A stretch of DNA of 64,000 bases from Armatimonadota bacterium (GTDB lineage Bacteria > Armatimonadota > HRBIN16), in assembly GCA_026003175.1 (NCBI GenBank), contig BPGT01000003.1:248001-312000 (forward strand), read 5' to 3'. The notes under the pieces are model-generated. The model had not been told where the DNA came from. It saw only the letters and a program-made list of their open reading frames with translations, and searched no databases. Below, in pieces: positions 25,484 through 36,351 of the stretch; the stretch's first letter is position 1, and each line of letters opens with the position of its first letter. A program made the position numbers and the translations under genes.

Positions 25484-28400
25484 CGAACGACTTCCGCTTG
25501 ACCCGGGATAAGCACACTATCGCCCGTGTCGAAGTCCCATATTAACAGCACGGCGCGACCGTCGCCGTCGGGATCTGCTTGAAGCGGGGCGAGAGAAGTG
25601 TTTCCATCCAGTACAATCTCGCCTTGCCAGGCGGATTTCAACCGCCACCGGGCGGTACGTGCTTCGTTGCTGACCGCCATGCCCTGCACGGGAGCCACCG
25701 CATCCAGAGCCAGTACGGTGGGTGTGCGGACGATACGCCTCGCCTCATCCACCTGGCTTACCAGCGCCCTGCCACGCAGGAACTCGTAATCGCCCAGCCA
25801 CAATCGCCACCGATTGCCTTCGCGCCGGGCACGGAAGATTTCATAGTCCGCCTGGTGCTCTCCTGCGCGGAACAGCACCGCACGGTGTTGCAGTGCCTGC
25901 GCTGTGACGTTGGCTCGCAGCTGCACCACTACCTCGTGCTTGTCGGGCAGCACCTCTGCAACGGTTCCTTGCAGGTCGTGCGCCTGCAGTTTCCATTCGC
26001 CACAGGCGACCTCGCCGCCACTGACGAATGCCTTTTGCACCTTGTCTGCGTTATCGTATCGGATGACAGCGAAAGCCGCTTTGCAGGTGAAACCGTCGGG
26101 CAGCTTCACCCGCTTTTCGGGCGTGAGAGAAAGCAAAACCACGTCGCGCCCATGCCGATGGACTATTTCTATCGCCACAGTATCCGCACCGGCGGGTGAA
26201 ACCGGAAGCAGGTGCAAGCTGTGGATGAGCGGTGTGCTTCGCGCCGCCTCGATAACCGTGACAAAAGTGCTTCGCAGAGGCTCTGTCCCCTCAGCCTGCG
26301 TGTGGGCAATGAGATACTTCAGTGGGGGGTTGGCGCGGTTGCCTTTGGGGTAGCCGTTGCAAGCGATAAAGCGCGTGGGCTGCGTGGGTAGCCAGTGGAT
26401 ACGCAAACGGATGTCGCCCTGACGCCAGCTTGCCAGCCAGGGGCGGTCGCTTTGCACCTCCTGCGGGTTGGTGAGGAAAGCGAAACCGCTGCCGGTATAC
26501 CCGTGAAAGCCTGAGGTAGCATTCGCACGCTGTGGGTCATCGTACATCTTTGCGAAGGGTACGTCTTCGCCGGCGAGAGTACCGGAGTGAGGCTCAGGGA
26601 AAGCTATCCCCCTGTATAGCACATCCGTCGTCGGCAGGTGCAGGGAGTAGTGATGTTGCTTGCCTCCCTGCACGTGGAACACATCCACCACATAGAAGGC
26701 ATCGTCGCCCGGCAGGTCTATCATGGCTGTCTGTCGACGATAGAGAGAGGCTTTATCGGGATAAACGCTCTCGGCGGAGGCGTCCACGAGCTGCACCCAG
26801 CTGGTGTGTGCGAATCGGTGCAAGCGTCCTCTGGCGAGGTTTGCCTGTCTCTGCGCGTCGATCATCACTGTGCAGTGGCTGACAGTGTGCGTCGTCCAGC
26901 CGGGTGGCTCGGGGTCGTCTGCAGCAAACTGCGGATAGCCGAGGTCGGGCAGTAACTTTTTGCCGAAGGCAAACAGTTCGATATTAAGCCGGTCGTAATG
27001 CCCATGTCCACCGCCTGCCCAGCCGTAGTACAACGTGAGGGCGCGCTGGTTATCGCCCTGTCCTTGGCGCAGTATCGCCAGTCCGTAATCGCCCAGCAGG
27101 CGCGAACGCTCGTAGGGAGAGGTATCGGGCGGGGTAGAGGGGGCAGGTGGCAGGGCAGGCTGGAACAGGTCGGTGAACCCAGTGTAGGCGCGTTCTGCAT
27201 CCCCTTGCAGTTTGGGAAGCAGGGGATAGAATAGCGGGTCGCCATACTGACGATAGGCGATTTCCGCCATCCAGGCGGGCAGGTCAATGCGTGAGACCTC
27301 CACACTGCCCGAATCGCCGATAGTGGGGGTGAAGCCCTTCGCCGCGCTCAGCTCGAACGGGTAGTAGAACAGTCGACGAACGACAGAGTGCTCGAACAGG
27401 TTCACTCCTGCTTGTTGCAGGTAGTCGCAGATACGCGCTACCTCCTGATTCCAGAGGAAGTGGTAGCCTGGCGCGGATTCGTGTCCCATCCCCTCGCGGA
27501 AGAAGAGGTTGACGAGCGCGAACTGCAGTCCCTCGTGCGTGTAGCGGTCGCTCGTGTTATAGAGCAGATAGTCTACCGACCACTTCAGCAGCTCCGGGTC
27601 CTGCGAAACGATAGCGGTAGTCAGCAGTGTCTTCTGGTGCATCCCGTAGTTGCCGGAGATGCGGTATTCCTTGATGGCTTTCACAAACTCCATTAGCAGG
27701 TTGTGGTAGAGATGCTGGCGGATAGCGCGGGCGTCTTTGCCGAGCGACCTTTGCAGCTCCGCATCCTCGTCGATGGCATCCCAGACGAAATCCACCGCCT
27801 CCGCAAGGTTCGTAGCGACACCCGTCTCCCAGATGGCGTTGACGATTTTGCCCGTGTAGGAGGGTAGGAACTCGGTAGCATAGCGTGACTGCTTGTTATG
27901 GTCCATGTCGGGATAGTAGTCGGCGATGCGGCAGAGCATCACCAGCGCCTTGTGTGCGTAGCGGCGGTCTCCCGTTAACAGATACGCCCGCGCCAGATTG
28001 TGCACCGCAGGGATGATGTGGCGCAGCCAGTGCCAGTGACAGTAGTAGGCAACGAACCAGTATTTCTTCTCCTCGCCGGGCTTCTTCCAGCCCCAGCCGT
28101 CGTCGGGGTAGTCGCCGGTGAGCAGGGAGCGGTCGGTCATACCGCTTTTCAGGAACGCACCGAAGTCGTTGGATGGGAACTCGCTCTTGCAGTTAGGACA
28201 GATGACCTTCCAGGGTTTCTCCAGCGGTGTTTCGAAGCCGTAGTTGCCGTATTTGAACGTCTCTCTACCGCACACGGGGCATCCCGAGAAGCTGATGTTG
28301 AATGCGCGGGGAACCTGCGGCGGGGGAATGGTCTCGCGCAGGTAGTCATCACTGAACTGCACCCACTGCCCCGCCATCTGCAGGATATCCTGCACTGCCT

Positions 28401-28548
28401 GGCGCGCTGGCTCTTCATGTGCCAGACGATGACGTGCGCGCTGTATCTGTTCGGGAGTGAACAGGGCAATGCCGTTTTTAGACACGCTATCCGCCTTTCC
28501 CACCGTGATGCCGAAGCAGAGCACGGTGAACAGGATAAATGCACGCAT
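25480..28548 (-). CDS. Heparinase II/III-family secreted polysaccharide lyase
   Basis: This 1022-residue protein has a signal peptide (MRAFILFTVLCFGITVGKA), then a helical (alpha/alpha) toroid, and from about residue 480 a beta-sandwich typical of heparinase II/III-like lyases (LTLYYGWAGGGHGHYDRLNIELFAFGKKL, a classic motif). A CPVC...CPNC zinc ribbon near residues 95-125 is an unusual insertion. The role is elimination cleavage of acidic glycans in the periplasm or outside the cell. ATG at 28548 follows AGGAGG. Confidence 0.88.
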   Translation of the reverse strand: MRAFILFTVLCFGITVGKADSVSKNGIALFTPEQIQRARHRLAHEEPARQAVQDILQMAGQWVQFSDDYLRETIPPPQVPRAFNISFSGCPVCGRETFKYGNYGFETPLEKPWKVICPNCKSEFPSNDFGAFLKSGMTDRSLLTGDYPDDGWGWKKPGEEKKYWFVAYYCHWHWLRHIIPAVHNLARAYLLTGDRRYAHKALVMLCRIADYYPDMDHNKQSRYATEFLPSYTGKIVNAIWETGVATNLAEAVDFVWDAIDEDAELQRSLGKDARAIRQHLYHNLLMEFVKAIKEYRISGNYGMHQKTLLTTAIVSQDPELLKWSVDYLLYNTSDRYTHEGLQFALVNLFFREGMGHESAPGYHFLWNQEVARICDYLQQAGVNLFEHSVVRRLFYYPFELSAAKGFTPTIGDSGSVEVSRIDLPAWMAEIAYRQYGDPLFYPLLPKLQGDAERAYTGFTDLFQPALPPAPSTPPDTSPYERSRLLGDYGLAILRQGQGDNQRALTLYYGWAGGGHGHYDRLNIELFAFGKKLLPDLGYPQFAADDPEPPGWTTHTVSHCTVMIDAQRQANLARGRLHRFAHTSWVQLVDASAESVYPDKASLYRRQTAMIDLPGDDAFYVVDVFHVQGGKQHHYSLHLPTTDVLYRGIAFPEPHSGTLAGEDVPFAKMYDDPQRANATSGFHGYTGSGFAFLTNPQEVQSDRPWLASWRQGDIRLRIHWLPTQPTRFIACNGYPKGNRANPPLKYLIAHTQAEGTEPLRSTFVTVIEAARSTPLIHSLHLLPVSPAGADTVAIEIVHRHGRDVVLLSLTPEKRVKLPDGFTCKAAFAVIRYDNADKVQKAFVSGGEVACGEWKLQAHDLQGTVAEVLPDKHEVVVQLRANVTAQALQHRAVLFRAGEHQADYEIFRARREGNRWRLWLGDYEFLRGRALVSQVDEARRIVRTPTVLALDAVAPVQGMAVSNEARTARWRLKSAWQGEIVLDGNTSLAPLQADPDGDGRAVLLIWDFDTGDSVLIPGQAEVVR

Positions 28549-28611
28549 GGTATACTCCTCCTGTGATAAAGGTTGGCGGGAGGTGGGTGAGGTTCCTGTT
28601 TTGGGGGAGGG

Positions 28612-28893
28612 TCAGGGAGTATCAGCTTGCCCCACGCACACTCTACCGAACACGTTCGGGACAACAAGGGTTTCGTCACCGTATGGGACACTGGGAGTAA
28701 CCCCATTCAGCATCGGGAGCCCTTCTGCGAATAACTTCCATCCCTGTTGGGCGGGTTGTTCGCACCGCCACAGTAGGGCTGAAGCCTCGAGTGCCGCCAC
28801 ACTCATCTGCTCATAGAGCCATTGGCGCAGATCTTCTTCGCTTCCGAAGCGAAGGCGCAGGTAATATGCAGGTTGTCGATGTTCTGGCGTCAT
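28612..28893 (-). CDS. Small protein ending the tubulin-like operon
   Basis: This 93-residue protein starts at 28893, where ATGA overlaps the stop of the preceding gene. It has an amphipathic helical N-terminal half (RLRFGSEEDLRQWLYEQMS) and no signal or membrane segment. It seems intact. Its function is unknown; the coupling places it with the tubulin-like module. Confidence 0.6.
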   Translation of the reverse strand: MTPEHRQPAYYLRLRFGSEEDLRQWLYEQMSVAALEASALLWRCEQPAQQGWKLFAEGLPMLNGVTPSVPYGDETLVVPNVFGRVCVGQADTP

Positions 28894-29725
28894 CCAGTGG
28901 TCAGATAGCTGGAGAGTTTATCCATGCGCTCTTGCAGGTCGGCTATCGTGTTGACGCCTATATCCTCTAATCCTTTGCGGATAACTCCGGCAAGGTCGCG
29001 TTTGCCCCATAGATCCTCTGCCATTGGCTGGATATGTTTCCAGTGAGAGACGATGGCTCGCAAGGGGCAGAGGCAAAAGAATTCGCAACGCTTGAGCCGC
29101 CTGTCTCCAAAAAGAAACACGGGTGTTGATATCCTGCTGCAGGTTTTGAGCGCGTTGCAGTTCGCTGGTGATAACCTCCTTCATCTCCTGTGCCGCGCTT
29201 TGTAGGACACAGAGCGCCCTCCACCGAAGGAGGCTCCGCGTGTTGTGCGCGCAGGCGTCCCAGGTAGTCGTCCCAGCATTCCTGCAGTCGCATCCTTCGG
29301 CGGCGATAGAATAGGTATGCTCCACCGCCTACTGCAACCGGAGGCAATATCGCCATTGCTGCCACCGCCCACCATAAGTAGGCTCCCAAGTGGGGAGACA
29401 GTAGCCATAACACGCCTTGCAGTAGAGCCCACAGGACCAAGATGATGAGGGCAGCAATGGTGATGAGTTTCCCTAGTTCTGGCAGCCGCTCCAGCGCCTC
29501 TTCAAAACGTGTTCTGGCGGATTGGATAGTTTCGCTGCCGGGCTCCGTCATGTTCATTTTCAGAACCGTCCAACGATCCATCGCCTGTGCTGCTTTATCC
29601 AGAGCGAATCTAAGCAGGGGCAGAGCACCCCGTGACACCAGCATATTGTTCTGGATGTATTGTCGGAGGTAGCTGCGGAACACCTGCAGCATTTCATCTG
29701 CTGCTGATTTGCAACGCCTGTTCAT
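28890..29725 (-). pseudogene. Membrane protein of the tubulin-like operon, frame-broken twice
   Basis: Read across three frames, this gene encodes about 270 residues. First comes an N-terminal helical domain (MLQVFRSYLRQYIQNNM onward), then two membrane helices (LITIAALIILVLWALLQGVLWLL and a second), YRRRRMRLQECWDDYLG, then after a shift near 29215 ALCVLQSAAQEMKEVITSEL, and after another near 29065 PLRAIVSHWKHIQPMAEDL to the stop at 28890. The start may be 29725 or the ATG at 29692, which directly follows the previous stop. Each shift is one base. The function is unknown. Confidence 0.55.
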
Positions 29726-30705
29726 TTTGAGGCAGCGTCTCTTGGCGCCAGCGGGCGTCCCACTCGTCTGTTTCCTGCAGCCATCGGTGTGGATCCCTGC
29801 TCAGTTCGGGACGGTCCTGTTGGAGCGACAGCGTCAATCCTGCGCCTGCACCAGCAACGTTGGGTATCGCTTGGAGCAGACGTTGCCACCAGGCGGTCTC
29901 TTCCGGTTCAAGTTGGGGGGGCTGTCTCCGGGGGTGTTTCCGGTTCGGTGTTGAGCACAGAGTAAGCATCTGCAAGCAGCTGGTACGTTAGGGCATCCTC
30001 AATCTCTGGTAGCGGCAGCACTACCAAACCGAAGCCGTGGTACTAACCACTCCTTATTAGACCCCAGCGGCTTGCGGAGCAACCAGTGTTCAACGCCGTG
30101 GTCTGTTGGCTGTAAGGCAGCAAAGAGAAAGTAAGGCAGGGTAGTCAAAAACTCATCCTCAGTGAGTATTGAACCATCTGAGCGTACCGGTGCCATTGTC
30201 CACCTGGAAGCAAAAGTGAGTAAATCGCTGTGGGTAAGTATGGCGAGTATCTTCGTCGTTAGGAAGGTCCAGACCACTGGAGTGTGGGTGGATAATCAAT
30301 ATGTGCAGCCTGGGCGGTATCTTCTCTTTGATGGACAGAGCAGCCTCTTCCAGCATACGAACGATCGCCGGGATATGCTCTGTTTGGTCACTGCTGACAA
30401 CTAACAGGATCTGCACCAGCAAGTAGCCACCAGCTGGACCAACGCTGATGCCTGCGTTTCTGACCCTTTCAAGATTTCGCTCGGCGCGGATGCGGCACAT
30501 CCATTCTGCAAGAGGGTTGACGAATTGCCCCGAAATACCCACATGGGGGATATGCAATTTCTCTACCCTTCCTGCTTCGTACCGCCCGATAGCCACGATG
30601 TGTTCCACTGGCGAGCGAAAGGAGCGCAATAAACGCACCGTTTGCTCTAAGGACCTGAGAGGCAATTTCCCCCGAGCCAATTACCAGCATGGGGTGGGTG
30701 GTCAT
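29694..30705 (-). pseudogene. Soluble protein of the tubulin-like operon, frame-broken several times
   Basis: The start at 30705 (MTTHPMLVIGSG) follows TAGGAG. The protein then runs in other frames: GKLPLRSLEQTVRLLRSF after a run of five Cs (plus strand, near 30670), LHILIIHPHSSG, then YHGFGLVVLPLPEIEDALTY after a shift near 30045, then after a C7 run near 29915 QLEPEETAWWQRLLQAIPN to 29694. The expected product is about 335 residues with an N-terminal Rossmann-like strand like that of the tubulin-like protein. All shifts are single bases; some lie in mononucleotide runs. Confidence 0.5.
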
Positions 30706-30743
30706 TCTCAGCTCCTATTGCTTAGGCTCGCCCGTGGTAGCGC

Positions 30744-33700
30744 CTAGTCCTCCTTCTGCAGTTGTTGGATATAGCGTCTAAGAGCCTCCATCTCCTCATT
30801 CAGCCGTTCTCTAAGCCTCTCGCTTGGCTCAGCATTGACTACTGCTACCAGCTGCTCGATGTATTCTTCCAGATGCATGGCTATCGTGTTGCGACCAGCC
30901 CATTTTTCCAGCTGTACACGAGCCGCGTCCGCCCGCTTCTGATGTTCTTGGCTGAACCGGAAGGCTTTGTAAGCAGCTTCTCTCCCATCACCAAGTTTAT
31001 CTTTGTGGAGTGGACGTTTCTGCCTCCATTTCCCCCACTGTGGAGGCAGTTTATCGGTCAGGGCTATCTGCCATTCAGTCTCGTACTTGGGTACCAGCTC
31101 ACCGGAGGTGGTTTCATGTATACCGATATAGTATGAATCACCATGTATAGCAATATATCCGTAAGCTGCCGCCCAGCTCCACAGCTCATCTACGTGATGC
31201 TGGTTCTCAACAGGATGAAGCGGAGGTAGCTTGTCAAAGAACCGTTTATCGAGGTGGAGCCTCGCTTTCACCTTGGGGTCGGCTATGCGTCGTTGATAGA
31301 AATGTCTCATTCTATTGGCGCTGCTCAGGTAGTAAGCACGCGCGCCGTAGGTGCGAAGCATGACCGTTAGCGCAAAGGGATAGCCGTCCTCTACCACCTC
31401 CGGACGATATCCATACTCCTGGCACAGTTGCGAGACTGCCTGTTTCAGTTCCTCAATATGCTCCTGCATGCCGTCCGTACCGTTCCTGGTGATTGGCATA
31501 CTCACCGCCATCAGCGTCTCGAACCGTGGTTCGCCCGGAGGACTGCTTGTACTCCAGAACGGCTGGCAAACGTCGAACAACAGGTCCAGTTTGCGCTTCA
31601 GGTACTCTGCTCTTGGTGTCTCTTTGTCCTTATCTCTAAGCACGACATTTAGTACGTTCGCTTCTTTGCGTAGCAGGGGCAAGAGCACCTCCGCAGCCGC
31701 TCGCAAACACAGTTCCGCGTCCTCTTCGGCAGTGAGGCGGGTCATGGTCAGGTTCCCAAAAGCAGGTTCGTGCTCGATTTGCGAGCGCTCCGCTGCTATC
31801 CTGTGGCGAATCTTATCATGTGGAACTTGAATCTGTTTATAGAAACTATCGAAGTCTTGGCTCACCATTGCGAGCCACTCCAGAGTGTAGCCCTGAGCGT
31901 ATTGCTGGCTCACAATGCGGTTCGCCCACTCTTTGAGCTTCTCAGCGGTTTTCTCGTTGTGTTTTTGCCAGTTCTGCACCAGCTGTGCCCATTCACGAAG
32001 GTTTGCTGCTAAAGGTAGCTGTAGTCTATTCCCTTGCTGTTCAATCGCTTGCAGCGCAGCAGACAGAGCCAGACGAGTGAGACTCTCATTTGCGAAGGCC
32101 TTCAATTGGTCTATGGCTTGGTCTATAGCGGCAATCTCTGATGGTGTACCGAGCGAGAACCACCCTATTTGGGCTTCTCTCAGCCTGCGACATTGCAGGT
32201 TGAAGCTTTGTATAGCTTCATCGATAACGGTTTCCTGCCTTTTTATCTTCTCGCTGATCGAGTTTTTCACCTGGTCGACGGCTTCGGCGAGTTGGTTTAG
32301 AAAAGCCTCTGCAGCTTCGTACCCCAAGTTTTCGAGTATCTCCTCCGCCTTTGTGCCTGCCGCCTCCAGAGCGTTTTGCAGGTGCTCTGATGCTTTCTTT
32401 TCTATTGTCTTCTGCTGTTCAGGTAGCCAGCGGGGACGGAGCCGCTCGAACTCGTCGTTCAACAACTGCGCCACGTACTCGAACTTCGCCTTCCAGCTTT
32501 TGTGACCAGCACCTTCAGCCTGGTTGAGTAGCTGCTGTTTCTGCGGGGGAGTGTAATACAGTCTGGTGCCGTTTGCGTTCAGCAGGTTTTCGGTTAACAG
32601 GTTACTGTTGTCACGCTCATCCAGGCTGTGTGTTCGCAGAAAGGTGTCCACCTCCTGAAACATGTCGCCGGATGCGTGCTTGGCTTTCGGCTCAAACCAT
32701 GCCTCCAGCGCAGCTCTGGCAGCGCAGTATCGTACGAGCTCTTCTATCGGTATCGCCAGGTTAGTGACCGCAAGGCTGTTCATGAGGCGAGGTTCGCCTG
32801 TTTCCGCACAGGGGATAGTCTCGATGACCGCCAGCGAATTGCGCTTGGCGCTGCGGGCGCGTGCTCCCAACGGCGAGCCGATATCAAGCATCAGGCTTCG
32901 CGCTACCATCTCGAAAGCGTCCCTCTTGCTGGTAACACCTTGTCCCTTGGCATTGGTGCCTTCTATCAGAAAGACCTCATCGAAGAGCGGTTCCTTCAGC
33001 GTTAATTCTCCTATCATCGGATAGGTGAACGTCCACCGCTCATTTTGAATGTGTTTGGGATTGCAAAAATACTCTAATTCCATTAGACCTGCGTAGGCAT
33101 TGGCTTCGATCACCTCCATCAGAGTAGAGCTGATCCCACTCTCATGACTGAACACAGAAGGCAGATAGAATATCCCGACGGTCTCTCCGTCAAGGTTGTT
33201 CTGTTCCATCAGATGCCGGACGACTAGCGCCGTGTCTAAAAAGATGCCAGATCCGGTTCCTCCACACAGGGAGCTGATAATGTAGATGCGCGGTTGAGAA
33301 TGGACAACCTTGATGTTTTGCTGTGCGCCTAGCATCATTGCTTGGGCAAGAGTGCGTACTTGCATGATGCGCTGTATCGCTGGCATAATGTAGCCCGGGA
33401 TAGATCGTGTCAAAGGAGGCATGAAAGGCAAACCTGCCAACAGGGCGAATGCCTGCTGCTCCTATCGCATCCTTCAGAATAACTACGTCTATCCCGTCGC
33501 CCAAAAACTGCTCGAAGTAAGGATGCAGATTGCGATCTCTCCTGAGCTCGCTGATCAGCTTCTCTGGATTATGCACAACCACGGACGCTCGCTCGTACTC
33601 CTCTACCGCCGCCAAATCACCGTCTTCCGTATAGACTCCTTCGTCCGTGTCTATGAAGAGAAAGCTGATCAGGGTATTCATCTGATATCGCTCGCGAAGA

Positions 33701-33837
33701 ATGCGCTTCAGCCTGCGAGCAGTCTCTACGCCGCTTCCACCTAAACCAATCACGAGCGTAGGGCGGAACTCGCCACCTTCTGTGAACTGGACTGCGCTCA
33801 TGACTTCCTTCGTACGCGCTAAAACCGGGTGACGCAT
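30744..33837 (-). pseudogene. Tubulin/FtsZ-like GTPase (Tubulin_2 type), one frameshift
   Basis: The first frame (start 33837, GAGGAGGT upstream) reads TLVIGLGGSGVETARRLKR and SFLFIDTDEG. After a one-base shift near 33420 the second frame continues as MPPLTRSIPGYIMPAIQRI, then IYIISSLCGGTGSGIFLDTA with the tubulin-signature GGTGSG loop, for about 890 more residues. A long coiled-coil-rich region (about 400-650) and a C-terminal helical domain follow. Family members are giant FtsZ-like proteins implicated in membrane remodelling (FtsZ-like families described by Makarova and Koonin). About 1030 residues in total. The body is otherwise intact, so a sequencing error is possible. Confidence 0.75.
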
Positions 33838-33849
33838 CCCTCTACCTCC

Positions 33850-35080
33850 TCATGAAGACGGTATCATTTGCATGAACCGCCAGTATGTCCACATTCCGTA
33901 AAGGAGAACTGCCGTTGCCAGGAAGAGTACCACTCGCTTGGACATCGTGAACGACCAGAAGGGCAACCTCATCTTTCCAGCTGCTCTGCACTCCCTATAG
34001 TACACTACTCGGTCGCCTGCAGGAAAGGCAATGGTGCTGGGATGGGGACGTATCTCTTTCCATCCGGTCCCATCCTCCATCCGAACATGCAAGAACTGTT
34101 CCCCTGGTTTTGCCATCACGGTGAAAAGCGTTCCTTGCACACCAGGTATCTGTATGGAACAACCAGAACCTCCTACTGTTTCATTAACCTCTTTTAATTT
34201 CTGAGGATGTACCTCCACCGGATAGGCGTTGCCATCTTTAGCACGGATGTCGAGGATGTGATTATACAGCCATACCTGCTTAGAAGGCAGCAAAAACGCT
34301 GCTACCAGTAACATGGTTCCCACCCAAAACGGCCACACCGGTGGAAACACGACGTTTACCCACACGCTATCCGGTTCCGATTCTATCCATCGTCCCTCGC
34401 GCAGTGTCTGGGCAGCCATAAAAAGGCGATACCTGCCCGGCCGCGGAAAGTCTATGCGAGCCGAGAAGCTGCTGGAGGGATTTTCTGGAACAATGGCTTT
34501 AGCTGCAGGTTCTATCCAGCAACGCAATCGCACTTCGTTGTCTGCAGGACGGTAAAGTTGTTGTTGGGAACCGACAAGCAGTGAAGCGGATACCTTCGTG
34601 ACGGACGCCACCCCGGGCATCATGATTCGGGGAGGTAATGTCCACGTAGGGAACCTGTACTACCGAGAAGGCAATTGGTTCGCTCCATTTCTCACGTTGC
34701 ACTTTTGAAGCAATGTCCGTCTGCTGTAGACGGGCTTTGATTTGAAAAGTGCCCTGCTCGTGCAGAGTATACATGTTGGTAAACAGCCCATCACCGGCAA
34801 CTGTATCCGTGTGAGAACCGTCATCATAAAGGGAAACTCGCTCGACCAGCCTTCCGGTTGCAGTAAATATATTGGCGGTCACGAAGTGGCGCGCTACAGA
34901 GGAAGACGGAGCCGCACGAACTTCTATACGAATGCTGGGTTCAGCTTTACCCCAGGCGTAAACCTGCTGGTTCTGTGGTGAAACTACCTCAGGAACAGGC
35001 AGAGACTGGGCGCAGAGTGGAGACGTGCTCCATAGCCACAAGCCAACCAAACTTATCCCGATTAGGCGTCCTGCACGCAT
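33850..35080 (-). pseudogene. Secreted membrane-anchored partner of the tubulin-like protein, one frameshift
   Basis: A signal peptide (MRAGRLIGISLVGLWLWSTSPLCAQ) leads to Ig-like beta domains, including VERVSLYDDGSHTDTVAGDG, which resembles the choice-of-anchor-X type. After DITSP the frame shifts at a G run at 34629-34632 and continues as MMPGVASVTKVSASLLVG. Two membrane helices follow (FPPVWPFWVGTMLLVAAFLL and VVLFLATAVLLYGMW) enclosing a cytoplasmic or periplasmic domain. AGGAGG precedes the ATG at 35080. It is the first gene of the operon; the tubulin-like gene begins 12 bases after its stop. Confidence 0.6.
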
Positions 35081-35483
35081 TAGAGTGCCTCCTACTGCGT
35101 GAGAGGGTGCGACTATTCGTCATCATGCTCGGTCATGATGCTTACTCTTATAGACACTTTATGATATCAAATGTTTCAACAAAAGTCGAGCTTTTAGGGC
35201 AAATCGGGTAAATTTGCCAGGTACTGTTCACTGAGAGTGCTCTTCTCTATACATGAAGGTGCTCCAGAGGACAGAGGCAAGCATTGTCACTGAAAATTCC
35301 TCCCAAGAACCTGAAACATTCCCCTGCGCTTGTGCATCCAAAAGAGTGAAGGAGAAACCGCAGAGTACTTCCACGAGGATATTCAGGTAGGGTAGACCTT
35401 CCCGCAGAACGGTTGCTCGCCCAGGAAGGTGAGAGGAGAACATGCGCTTTTGCGCATCTGGGAAGATGGAGGTTCAATCAAGT
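35081..35483. other. 403-bp AT-richer intergenic region
   Basis: This separates the divergent tubulin-like operon and the gene at 35484. The part from 35130 to 35220 is notably AT-rich and is the probable promoter zone for the operon; a loose match (TCGACT, 17 bases, TATCAT) can be read on the minus strand but is not convincing. Two 70-codon frames at 35228-35477 have no ribosome site and are not called. Confidence 0.4.
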
Positions 35484-36290
35484 ATGTGCTATGCTTCCAC
35501 ATTCCGATTTTTTACACACGTGGAAGTGGATGGTCTGGACGAAGTGCCTTTTGAGGATAGCGAGACCCTGCGCCTGCCCGACCCGCAGCGACTGCAGCAG
35601 CTGGAAGACCTGAGGATAGAGTTCCTGAACCGCTGGCAGGCGGGGGATGAGATAGAAGAGCTGGTTCAACGCATCTTTGCTGTGCCGGTAGATACCTTCC
35701 TGCCGGCGCATCCGCCTCGCTACATTGTGGGCTACAACGTACGGTGTCCCTTGCAGGCGCAGGTGTTTCGCCGCGTCATGCGCGACCTGGACCGCTACGT
35801 CGCCGTGCTGTCGCGCTTTGTGCTGCGGGTGCGGGTGTTGTCGGTTGCTTCGCCGCTACCGGAACGCCCTGATGGCTACCCCGACCTGCCGAGCGTGCTG
35901 CGCACCATCCGCTATTTAGGCGAGGGGCTGTGGCTGCGGGCGGTGAGCGACTTCGAGCGTGAGAGGCGCAAAACGCTGTGCTGGCGCTATCTTCCCAAAT
36001 CGCTGGTGGCGGAGGGGGCTGTGCCGGAAGGGATGGCGGACGCGCTGGACCTGCTGCTGTATAAAGCGCAAATCGTGCGTATCCTCGCCAGCGACCCTGT
36101 GGGAGAACTGCAAGATGCTCTGGCGCAAGGTGCGGAGGAGTATGTGCACGCGCTACATCGAGTGGTAAAAGCGGTAGCCATTCACCGGCGTCGGGAACGT
36201 CTTAGAAAATTTATGCTGTCGCCTCGCTCTTACCCTGTCGCGAGACGGCAGTTGACCACCTCAACACGGAACCTCGGGCATAGAGCATAG
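35484..36290 (+). CDS. Unknown conserved-looking cytoplasmic protein
   Basis: The 268-residue frame starts at the ATG at 35484, 10 bases after GGAGGT. It is rich in Arg, Leu and Glu, with repeated helical heptads (RLQQLEDLRIEFLNRWQAGDEIEEL; RRVMRDLDRYVAVLSRF) and a HALHRVVKAVAIHRRRERLRKF tail. There is no signal, membrane helix or known motif. GC content is back to that of the flanking genome. A strong terminator follows. The function is unknown. Confidence 0.65.
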   Translation: MCYASTFRFFTHVEVDGLDEVPFEDSETLRLPDPQRLQQLEDLRIEFLNRWQAGDEIEELVQRIFAVPVDTFLPAHPPRYIVGYNVRCPLQAQVFRRVMRDLDRYVAVLSRFVLRVRVLSVASPLPERPDGYPDLPSVLRTIRYLGEGLWLRAVSDFERERRKTLCWRYLPKSLVAEGAVPEGMADALDLLLYKAQIVRILASDPVGELQDALAQGAEEYVHALHRVVKAVAIHRRRERLRKFMLSPRSYPVARRQLTTSTRNLGHRA

Positions 36291-36316
36291 GGCCGCTCTC
36301 AAGCTCTCTACAGTTT

Positions 36317-36348
36317 GCGGCAGGGTAAAACACCCTGCCGCCTTTTTT
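36317..36348 (+). terminator. Rho-independent terminator
   Basis: A perfect 10-bp stem, GCGGCAGGGT with ACCCTGCCGC, encloses a 5-base AAAAC loop. It is followed by CTTTTTT. It terminates the gene at 35484-36290. Confidence 0.9.
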
Positions 36349-36351
36349 ACT

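Noticed and set aside
35228-35477. Two overlapping 70-codon minus-strand frames in the intergenic region
   Set aside because: Neither has a ribosome site, and the text shows no domain or signal.
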